Source of the DNA: Siderastrea radians
Taxonomy: Eukaryota > Cnidaria > Anthozoa > Scleractinia > Rhizangiidae
DNA length: 64,000 nt
Direction: 5' to 3'
Assembly (NCBI GenBank): GCA_964017195.1
Contig: OZ024889.1
Coordinates: forward strand, 63,127,858 to 63,191,857
The notes under the pieces are model-generated. The model did no database searches. It was not told the origin of the DNA and saw only the letters and a program-made list of their open reading frames with translations. Shown in pieces: positions 54,517-64,000 of the stretch; within the stretch, counting starts at the first letter, position 1; the number at the start of each line of letters is the position of its first letter. Position numbers and translations under genes: made by a program.

Positions 54517-55684
54517 CTATCAGCCGCCTGTAAATTCTTCAGAATTTCTTGTCAGACAAATTCTCCTTACCAGTTCCATAAGAAATGCACAGAGAACAGT
54601 AAGGAGAATATGCATTTTCATATCACGGCTCAAAGGGTTAAGAAAACTTAACATAATGCTGAGGGTAGCCCTGCATTGGGCAGAGCGATTTATTATCAGA
54701 GGCAAGTTTGTTCTCAAAACTTATAAAAGTCAATACACCTTAATCCAAAATGGCGGAAATACATCACTCTTTTGTCTAATTGTTAATTGGCCCTTGTTAC
54801 CTTGGTCTCATCTGCAGAATTCAAAGGAATATTTGGCTTAAGGTCATTCCCCCGAAATAAAATATAACATACGATTTTTGTCAAACTTTCACAAGTTGTT
54901 ATCCGCTATCGTGCAATATTTTGAAATATAAAATAAAAAGAATAGGTCACCATGTCCGTTAACGAGATATCATCGTCTCTAGTTACCCCATAATTCCTTG
55001 CAATTTCGCCTAACGAACACATGTGTATTTGATCAGTTTACGCTACTTTCCGTAGGAAGAGGAAGCACATGATTGAAGCAAATCTTGAAACAATGTACGG
55101 TACTAGATGTAAAATATCGATAATAAGGAACAATTTACTGGAAATCAGTTTATGGCATATGCTCGAAGCATCGGACGAAATTGACTAATAACACCTTCCT
55201 TACGTGCGTGTTCTCGAGGTCGTGATTTCATCTCCGTGCAATAGCAATGTGTTTCTAGTAATAATTTTTTTTTCAAACGTTATTTTTTCTAACTTTTTGA
55301 ACAAAAAGAGAATGATGGTAGGTCAAAAATATTTGGAAAAAAAGATAGGTCCCCATGCTTGTTTAATAGTAAATAACCATTCTTTTGTCTGGTGAGCTTA
55401 GCCTCATAGGAAACCTATTACTCCCCGGACGTGCGCACGCTGTGAGGGCGCGCTAATGACGCAACAAATCGTGCGCAGTAACGATGCGTAATGCAATACA
55501 GGGGAATGACCTTAAAACGAGGCAACAAGGGCCAATTAACATGGAGACAAAAGAATAATGTATTTTCCGCCATTTTGGAATAAGGTGTATGTTGTGCTGA
55601 TGATTACCCTATAAATAAACATAAAACACATAGCCAAGGTAATATGAGATGGCAACACTAATTAATATGTGTAATTATGTTTAC
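54517..55684. other. Intron 4 of TRAF-like gene, 5' side
   Basis: Non-coding. Between 54730 and 55600 several phrases recur in opposite sense (AAAATGGCGGAAATACATCA / complement near 55553-55575; GGCCAATTAACA / TGTTAATTGGCC), so a further inverted-repeat element of about 850 bp may lie at about 54735-55590. Confidence 0.45.
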
Positions 55685-57839
55685 CTCCATCTGACACTGC
55701 GGTTGCTGCTCTTCACAGTAATTACAATTTACAATTCTCCATTGGCACGATGTGGTCACGTGTTCGGTCAGATCCTTTCTGAACACTTTCATTTCACAGT
55801 TCTGATTGGTGCAAGATACAACTTGCAACTGGCAAGAAGCCAAGTGATTCTGTGAGGAAACAAAAAAGATTTTTCATGTTTCTTTAGAGTTCTACTTAAG
55901 CATAAAAGCTACCACTTTGACAATACAGCAATGAAATGGTACTCGAGGTTTTCCCCAATGTCTGTGAATAATTTTCCTCGCGCGCTTACTGGCCGAGTGG
56001 TATTGTCTGTATAGAAGTACATATACAATGGTGACGTCACAGAACACTAGCTGCTGGCTAGATATCGCCTTATCCATTTGGCACGGTTTTTTGCCGTTTG
56101 AAAAAAATTAACATTTTGCCATCAAAGAAAAATCCGTACTCTTGATTGTTGTAATGTTATTGTATAAAATAAGTAAATGGTCTATGATAAATTTGCAGTC
56201 ATTGTAGTTAGGCTGCCCTATAATACCGGTGTAATAGTGCTTAATATCCCCTTGGACGTACAACCAAACTCATACCCCCACCATGGTACAGGGGAGAGGG
56301 GTGGTGTTGATAGAACCTGATGCATAAATAAACTGCACTGAAGCACTGGACCTTTTGTTGCACAGGATCTATTGTTTTGGAGATCCATGAGTCAGACTTC
56401 ACTGGAATAGTTAGTCAGTAAACAAAATTGATAGCAAGGCTGGAACTGTGACACAAGGGTAAATTCATTGTCCGATATTTCAGCTTGTGCATCAGGTCTT
56501 CCTTAGGGTCAAGGCTATAATGACTGAAAATAATGACAACCAGTTGTGCATGGGAGCTGATTGTAGGAAGATAAATATGTCGAGTACGTGTAACATAGAC
56601 TGCGAGTAGTCTCTAATTTTGGCGAGCGGGCGAATAAACACACGCGCGCGCGAAATTTCGAGGAGACGCGACGCGAAGTTTAATAGCACTGAAACAATTA
56701 TTGTACCCTTATTTTACCTCTTTCGCTCTAAGCTCACCAGTCCACTCGCAACCTTCACTTGGACATCTGATGAGAAGCGACAGTATCTTTCTCTCGGTTG
56801 CTCTGTCAGGGAAAATGTCCTAAAAACATAAGCGAAATTTCAAAAATGCGATTTTTATCTACACTGTGCAGTCATCATATTTTTGTGTCATGAACTGGTC
56901 ATTCCATACCTTGTTTCTTTCCAGAACCTGTCTGTCTGTTGGGCACGTTAGAGGGCCACCTTCTAACTCCTGTCTGTAAAAAAATATTGGCAAATAAAAT
57001 TCAAGTGTATCTCATAGCAATCAAGCCCCCCTACGGACCCATTTTCCCTTTCAAAAGCGAGCCGAAACTTGTGAATATGTCTATGGCCCCTTGTTAAATT
57101 TAGTTCCCCTCTGCCTTGGTTCGCTAGTAGACCACAGTGTTCACGCCAGTTCGTGCTCGACATAAGCTCAACAAGCGTCACTTCGCTCACTCGACGTTTT
57201 TTATGTGACCATGAAATAACAGGGTAGGTATTTTGTAATTTTGAATTCGTGCAGACTCTCGCTTCCGGCTTTGTTTGAGGTCTGGTTTCTCAAACCTGAA
57301 AAAATCTTAGCTGAAACGTTTACTCTAGTGTCTGCCGTTCTTACGACGTTTGTTACCCTTATAGATCAACGTGTTGTAAAGTTTGTTCGATATACGGTAA
57401 AACATTTTCATTTTCGGTTATGCAATGGAAGAGATAGGAAACTCGATACACGTCACGAGATTATGTTAAGAAAAAGAAACAAGCCCCATAAAGAAGAAAC
57501 CATCGGCACAATATCGCTGCTTTCATAAGAATACATTTGTAGAACGAAGTGGCACGAGCACAATGCACCACTCGTACACATATAACTAAGAAAAACCGCA
57601 AGATCAAATGCTTGGAGACAGTCGATCTTGAACGTAGAAATCCTTCTGCTTTCAACAATTACGTACCTTCGAAAGTACTCCTCGAGACATTGCTTGCAAA
57701 ACCTGTGGCCACAGTTCGTGAGAACCGGCTCTTTCGATGGCAACTGACATATTATGCATTGGAAATCTTCATCAGGCGGGTACACATAGTCCTCGTCATG
57801 ACCAGAAGGTATAGAATGATTCCTTCCTTCTTCCGCCAT
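55685..57839 (-). CDS. TRAF-like gene, exons 1-4 (RING and TRAF-type zinc fingers)
   Basis: Exons are 57839-57667, 56973-56910, 56819-56718 and 55849-55685; phases fit (2/1, then 0) and join to exon 5 at 32569, for a 529-residue protein. The ATG at 57839 gives MAEEGRNHSIPSG. The RING is C28, C31, C43, H45, C48, C51, C68, D71 (CIIC...CGHRFCKQC...CPTD), the TRAF-type variant with a final Asp. Exons 3-4 hold TRAF-type fingers (CPSEGCEWTGELR; HLASCQLQVVSCTNQNC; CQWRIVNCNYC). Ubiquitin-ligase or adaptor activity is inferred from family. The Polinton lies in the intron after exon 4, in parallel with the gene only by chance of orientation. Confidence 0.87.
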
Positions 57840-59110
57840 TGTGCAGGATAAATGCGTGCCAGGCGCTTGAAATGAAACCGCCAAACTGGGCTTGAAGGTC
57901 AAACTTCGCATTTTTTTGTGCGTGACTCGTGGGCGTCTTTTGTCACACATTTCCTGTAACTGGCAAGCGACGCGAACACGAGTATAAGCGTGGCATCAGG
58001 CCCCTGTATCACCAGTTGATATCATAACAATGGAACATGAAGTAAATCTAAATACTAATTGTAATAAAATGCACCCAAACTTACAATGAAACTTAAATAT
58101 AATACAACTTAACGCTAAATAAAATAACCGTATTGTCTTTTGGATTAGAGATTTCTTGTCTGTGTTTAAATTTGGCGGCTTTGTAAGGTATGGTGAAACG
58201 AAGAGAACCGAAAGAGAATCTTGGCTCGAACGCGGTCTAGTAAAATACCTTTTTAGGGGGTGTACAAGTTTTGAAATTTAGACAGCGAATGGCATACACC
58301 CGACCAATTTCAGGCGGTTAGCATTTCCCTTTCAGAATTTCGCCTATCGTTCTTGGTTATTTTTGTCCCCGTCGCAATTTCATTTCGTTCATGTCCTTGT
58401 TCATGTTCAACGCCGTTAACTCGCTTGCGAGCAGTTGTTGTTTTGCTTTTAGGATAGCTAATTTTTCGAGCTATTTTGTGCTTCCTCGGGCTTGCACCTT
58501 GCGTCTTCGCTATTCGTCGAACGGATCACGCCTTTCCCGGTTCTTTCCGCACGCTCTTAACTGTCCTTCACAGCTGACACTACTTCTTTGAACGAGGTAC
58601 ACCAATGACTTTCGAAACAGTAGATAACAGGCCACAACAATAGCCCTAGCCCTAAATAACATGTAGAGGTAGTGTTAGAAGAAATCAATTGAGATAGAGA
58701 GTCCAATGAGGTAGCGCTTAGCTGGATCCTTGATGAAGAATAAAGCCGTCTGCCTTGTCCTTGATAAAAGAAGAAAGACTCCTCGCAATCTACCCTCAGT
58801 GAAATGTCCATAAAATGGCCAGAAGTCCGTTCGCAACAGTGGAAATCCGCCCTTAGAGATGTTAGTGTAATTTGTATTTCATCTACGTGAGTCCAGTCAG
58901 TTAGTAGCTTTGGGACTAACGCCCAATTATTATTATTACTAGTAGTAATCGCAGATTAGTGGAGTGCGTTCGACTGCAACCCTTGTCGAGTCGACACCGA
59001 AATTAGGGAAAGAAAGACTCTCCACAGCTTTCTGATCTTTCTCGACCCTTCCCCTGGGTTGTTATCAGTTGATATATTTTCATAGTTAAATAGAAATCTT
59101 AAAATAACAA
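57840..59110. other. Upstream region of TRAF-like gene
   Basis: No gene is supported. The 5' part should hold the TRAF-like promoter; no TATA box was obvious. Confidence 0.4.
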
Positions 59111-59316
59111 GGGCGTGTTTAAAACACGAAATGGCGAAATGACGAAATGGCGAAATGGTGAAATGATATACATAAAGTTCAAAAGTTGTTTTCTTTTTGG
59201 AAAACTGAAATAATTAAAACCAAAAGAAAACGAAAAACAAACATTGGTCAAGCATTTCAACCATTTCGTCATTTCGCAATTTCGGCATTTCGCCATTTCA
59301 TGTTTTAAACACGCCC
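59111..59316. repeat. 206-bp inverted repeat with AAATGGCGAAATGACG arms
   Basis: GGGCGTGTTTAAAACACGAA (59111-59130) and its complement (ending 59316) enclose tandem AAATGGCGAAATG-type words that are also inverted. No clear target duplication. Confidence 0.75.
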
Positions 59317-59574
59317 CTGTGTCCATACTTCCAGTAGCTGTCTTGAAAATGCCAGGTTTTCCAGCCTTTAATGTGTAGTAACCAGGTGGAATACAACACT
59401 TGACAGGAAACATCTTCCCTTTTGGGTGCTTTTGGGGCATCTGAGGTTGACAATTATTGACCATAGAAAAGGAGGTATGCTTCCTGGCTTGTAGCTTTAA
59501 GAGATGAAGACTGTCGAATTTTAGCATCACTTGAAAAATACCACCTCTCCCCTCTTTCGAAATAACAAACATAA

Positions 59575-60255
59575 GGGACCGTTCATTTTTTATGAGGTAG
59601 GGGGGGCTGGTGGGATTTGATGGGTAGTACCTGTAGAATATAATGACCCCCCTCTACGTTAGAAATTTTTTACCTGGCCTAGTAATCCTAAATATTTGAG
59701 ATGACCCCCCCCCCCCAAAAAAAAAGTGAAAACAAGAAAAAATGATAAAGTAAATCTAAAACTTATGAAGCTTAAATTAAACAGTCAATCAGTTAACACT
59801 CAAGTCCTGCAGAAGTAAATGCTTATTCTGAAGTACATAAACAATTCATGCCGGTTGAAAGCATTATTTTGTACACTGTTATTAGCTGTTTAAGAATCAA
59901 ATCAGCAGAGGCCAAAAAAGAGTTGACATTTCCTTGGCTGTATTTTGTAATGAAACAGTTGGTGGAGTAGAGTTGCCGTTGGGTGTATAATAAAGTAGGG
60001 GGGTCCGGGGGCATTCTGCCCCGGGAAAATTTGAATTTTCAGAACCTTAGAAACGCTATTTTTGGCCTTCTGGCACTGATGTTTGCATTATTAGAGATGC
60101 TGTCACTAATAAACTTAAAGGCATTTTTTTTGGTGACCCCCCCTTTACACACCATATTTTTTCGGCTGGCCCCCCCTTTGAAGCCAAATTTTTTCACATG
60201 GCCCCCCCTCAAATCCCACCAGCCCCCCCCTACCTCATAAAAAATGAACGGTCCC
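59575..60255. mobile_element. Harbinger-like non-autonomous element, copy 1 (681 bp)
   Basis: Ends are GGGACCGTTCATTTTTTATG and its complement, flanked by TAA on both sides (59572-59574, 60256-60258). The 3-bp TAA duplication is typical of PIF/Harbinger. C and G runs lie inside both ends. No coding. Confidence 0.8.
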
Positions 60256-60648
60256 TAATGACCAGAGGAAATCATGGTACCCTCGTAGACAATGACAGCT
60301 TTCAGTTGGCACTGTCTCCTTGTAATCTATCAAGTCGCCAAGTTTTTGCCCATCATTTTGAAATCTTACTATTTGAATGCAAAATGATGGAGGTGCTTGG
60401 CATGCTAGGAGCCTTTTCCATGCATTGGTACTTTTGGAGCAACTGATGGATAAAATTGTAAAACATGTGTAATTTAATATTTTGTCATGCAATTTATTAC
60501 CAAATAGACAACAATTTTCCATTGTTCATACTCTTATAGACTATAGAAATAGTGTCAAAATGTTCAAAACCGAAACCATCAGCCACAGGCTAATGGTTCC
60601 ACTTGATGGTGGCAAAAAATGTGTATTAATTTGTACAGGTGAAGCTAA
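60256..60648. other. Spacer between the two elements
   Basis: About 390 bp of single-copy DNA with no supported gene. Confidence 0.4.
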
Positions 60649-61341
60649 GGGACCGTTCATTTTTTATGAGGTAGGGGGGGGGGGGGCTGGTGGGATTTGA
60701 TGGGTAGTACCTGTAGAATATAATGACCCCGCCTCTACGTTAGAAATTTTTTACCTGGCCTCCCCTTGTAGTCCTAAATATTTGAGATGACCCCCCCCCC
60801 CAAAAAAAAAAGTGAAAACAAGAAAAAATGATAAAGTAAATCTAAAACTTATGAAGCTTAAATTAAACAGTCAATCAGTTAACACTCAAGTCCTGCAGAA
60901 GTAAATGCTTATTCTGAAGTACATAAACAATTCATGCCGGTTGAAAGCATTATTTTGGACACTGTTATTAGCTGTTTAAGAATCAAATCAGCAGAGGCCA
61001 AAAAAGAGTTGACACTTCCTTGGCTGTATTTTGTAATGAAACAGTTGGTGGAGTAGAGTTGCCGTTGGGTGTATAATAAAGTAGGGGGGTCCGGGGGCAT
61101 TCTGCCCCGGGAAAATTTGAATTTTCAGAACCTTAGAAACGCTACTTTTGGCCTTCTGGCACTGATGTTTGCATTATTAGAGATGCTGTCACTAATAAAC
61201 TTAAAGGCATTTTTTTTTGGTGACCCCCCCTTTACACACCATATTTTTTCGGCTGACCCCCCCTTTGAAGCCAAATTTTTTCACATGGCCCCCCCTCAAA
61301 TCCCACCAGCCCCCCCTACCTCATAAAAAATGAACAGTCCC
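60649..61341. mobile_element. Harbinger-like non-autonomous element, copy 2 (693 bp)
   Basis: Almost identical to copy 1, in the same orientation, with TAA on both sides (60646-60648, 61342-61344). Differences are mainly in homopolymer lengths plus one short insertion (TCCCCTTG near 60762). Confidence 0.8.
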
Positions 61342-61344
61342 TAA

Positions 61345-63578
61345 ATTAATTAATTATAATAATTTCAGAGTACCTTGTGATCTGTTCTCACTGTATATTG
61401 ACGTGCATCAGATAGCGTGTACTGGAAGTGAAACGTTTGCTTTGTGCATAGTGGTTATAGTGGTATTAGTAATACTAACAGTATCAAATGCTACTGTAAA
61501 TGCCGAATTGTTTTTTGAAGGCACCTGGGCACCTTTGTGTAGGTTAAATATCTTTTGCTCTGTGTGTCTGTTGGTGTTAGATTTTATCTCTATTTAATTT
61601 GTTACCTGCTACAATAACAAGATGATTCCACTAGTTCCACTGGGTGGGAATAATCCTTCAAGAAGCTTTGTACAGTGCAACCCTTAAGAATGAATAGACA
61701 AATTTAACTGTTTGGAACAAAATAAAGGAATGTATGAAGAACAATGAATGCATGAGTAAGTAAGTGTGTGATTAAATTAGTAACAGTAATAACTGGCATT
61801 GTAGCTTGCCTTTAATGAGAGTGAGTTATTACATATGAGTAGCTATATACAAATGATCAATTTCTTCATGTATTCCTTCAGTTCCTTGCTTCCTTCCTTA
61901 CTCCTTTCAGTCTTTCATTCTTTCATTCGTTCGTTCGTTTGTTCATTCATTCATCTCTTTACCCTTTAACACCTGAGAGTGACCATATTTTGCCTTCTAG
62001 TAACACCGCTTAATCAAACATAATGGTCATGAGAAAACAAGGAAGAAATCAACAACAACAGTTTCTCCTCATCAGTACCATATGAAATGTATGGAGAACA
62101 GTGTGGAGAATATGCATGCTGATATCAGGCTTAAAAGGATTTAAAACCCCAAAGGAAACAGAAGGGAGGAAAAGCTTATTAAAGATATTGTTTTAGCCTT
62201 TTAAGTTACTTCATTCACAATAAAAAATAGCAGGGGCACCTTTCCTGGATTATATTACTTTTGCTGTCTACAGGTTTGTGCTAATGTATTTTTTTAATCC
62301 ACAGCAACATTGGCAAAGGTGATCCACCTGTCACTCTTTGTTTTTAGTTTAGTGTAGTTTTTATTTATGCCTATATATGTAAAATCAACAAAAAATTGTC
62401 CATACCTTTGTTATGTAGTAGGAGAATTGTTTCCATTGTACTATTAGAAGTAATGCTGCTGCATGATGAGCACATTACTTCACTTCTCAGCTCAAAGAAA
62501 AAGGATCACAGAAAGGAAAGGCTACAGCTGGAAGGAATTAAATGCTGAATCTGTTACTGGTTAGCAGTGTGTCCAAGTACTCTACAAAATTCCTGAACAA
62601 ATTCTGCTGCACACTGTTGCTGGCCCTTCTGAATTTGCCTGCTAATTTGTGGTAGACAGGATACCAGTGTTGCTGGACGAACTGTTCCAGTTGCAGTCTC
62701 TTACAGATTCAGAAAGTTAAGGTTGCTACACAGCAGGCACTTCTGACCTAGAATAATTTTGTGGAACATACCAGAATAACCTTTTTATCAATGCATGGCC
62801 TGTGAGTGGATGAAAACTTATACCGGTAATTATTTTCATAACATAGGATGAGCACAAGACATACTTAAAAAAAAGGCACAGTACGTCAATTTAGAAATTA
62901 CCAAGTCCATTCTCAAATGTCACCATCTCAATATGACCAGAAACTATTTAGAAGGGAGGGGGGGGGGGTGGGGGTGGCCAAAATTATTGGGTATGCTGTG
63001 ATGCTTTATTTGCGCTTTTCCTACTCGGAGCACTCATACACGCGTACTTCGGATGGGTGGACAACATAAAACAAATCGAGAAAACAACCAAAACAAACAA
63101 AGCTTCCAGGAATGTTAACAGCGAAAATGTTTTAGTTTATTTCAGAGACTTTTCGCTCCTAACTTCTTGAAAGGCACATCTTACTAAGTATGGAGTTCTA
63201 GCAAGATTATCAAGTTGTCAAGTAAAGTATTTTAATATGATTGACATAAATTGTTTTCATAAAGGAAAATGTTTCTGGTAAAAATAAGTGGAATATAACT
63301 ACACTACTTGGTGGTGAAATGCTTAGTCAAAGGCTTGTTAACATACTACTATCATTTTTTACTCGTCCACACTGATCTAAATGTTACTGTTATCTGGAGT
63401 GCTAAAGCAACATTGAATATTTTTAAGACCTGTTTTCGATGAGGTACACTTCTTGCGGTGTAGCAGTGCTGATAAGAAACGGATTTAATTGCATAATTCA
63501 TATAACATAATATTATTGATCCCTCTGGGCGTTATATTATATTAAAAGTAGATATAGAAGACAAGGTTTATGTCCTAA
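61345..63578. other. Non-coding stretch
   Basis: No gene is supported. A (TTCA/TTCG)n microsatellite lies at about 61915-61960 and a G-run at about 62955-62985. Confidence 0.45.
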
Positions 63579-63950
63579 AATGAACTAGATCTTGTTGACA
63601 TTTGGACAATCAAAAACCCTCAAACTAAAAGTTACACCTGGAGCGAAAAATCGCCACAAATGTTTTGTCGATTAGATTATTGGTTAGTGTCTAACAACTT
63701 GCAAGACTTTGTTAACTCAACGGATATTACTTCAGCGATAAAAACTGATCACGCAGCGATTGAAATTACCCTGACCGATTCATATCAAAATGCTAAAGGT
63801 CCTGGTTTTTGGAAAATGAATGTCTCTCTGCTTGATGATGAAAACTATCTTAAGGATTTGGAAAACAAACTTCCACAATGGAAGATAACAGGTATGAATG
63901 ACTTATCCGATAAACGCTCTGTCTGGGATTGGCTGAAATTTAATATTTGA
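63579..63950 (+). mobile_element. LINE endonuclease fragment (5'-truncated)
   Basis: A frame open from about 63580 to 63950 encodes the end of an APE-type LINE endonuclease: SYTWSEKSPQ, RLDYWLVS and the catalytic-site SDH-like KTDHAAIEI, then GPGFWKMNVSLL, the standard link toward the reverse transcriptase. No RT follows before the stop, so it is a fragment. Confidence 0.75.
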
Positions 63951-63969
63951 AATCATGCCATTTCTTAGG

Positions 63970-64000
63970 GGCCGTTCACATGATACCGGAATGACTTTCA
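63970..64000. mobile_element. Start of an inverted-repeat element cut by the window end
   Basis: GGGGCCGTTCACATGATACC resembles the GGGACCGTTCATTT ends of the elements at 59575 and 60649. The rest is outside. Confidence 0.3.

Overview
The window looks like nuclear DNA of a marine invertebrate, most probably an anthozoan cnidarian such as a stony coral. The reasons are AT-rich DNA with GT-AG introns, a TRAF-type signalling gene, and a dense mixture of DIRS-like, Penelope-like, LINE, Polinton/Maverick and short terminal-inverted-repeat elements. The species cannot be fixed from the sequence alone. No rRNA, tRNA or CRISPR was seen.

Layout. 1-7570: a tyrosine-recombinase (DIRS-type) retrotransposon whose left end is cut by the window edge; gag, RT-RNase H and recombinase parts are recognisable, with frameshifts in the first two. 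7570-23700: mostly non-coding, with a Penelope-like 3' fragment (GIY-YIG endonuclease), a 62-bp minisatellite, three or four short inverted-repeat elements and a decayed cysteine-rich gene on the minus strand. 23757-24759: an intact three-exon chromodomain gene (+). 25422-29954: an intact eight-exon gene (-) for an 803-residue transposase-like protein. 30762-57839: a seven-exon TRAF-like gene (-) with RING, TRAF zinc fingers, coiled coils and two duplicated membrane segments. 57840-64000: non-coding DNA with two near-identical TAA-flanked elements and a LINE endonuclease fragment at the end.

The centrepiece is a 21.6-kb Polinton/Maverick (adintovirus-like) element at 32929-54516, inserted into intron 4 of the TRAF-like gene and flanked by CTATC duplications. 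It carries protein-primed PolB, retroviral-type integrase, VLTF3-like zinc ribbon protein, zinc-ribbon/PLA2 protein, adenain-type protease, membrane-active pVI-like protein, major capsid protein, small basic protein, penton, an acidic structural protein, packaging ATPase, a collagen-like fiber protein and several small genes. Together these are replication, integration, virion morphogenesis, maturation and entry modules of a virus-like element.

Unusual features of the Polinton: its 336-bp terminal inverted repeats each hold an 83-bp-arm hairpin and the first 26 codons of two different genes; a 4.5-kb element with about 1.6-kb inverted arms sits at a TTAA inside the fiber gene; a tandem palindrome array lies near the right end. 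Several genes carry single-base frameshifts, some in or near homopolymers, and PolB also has an in-frame TAA. The element is therefore either recently inactivated or partly affected by assembly errors.
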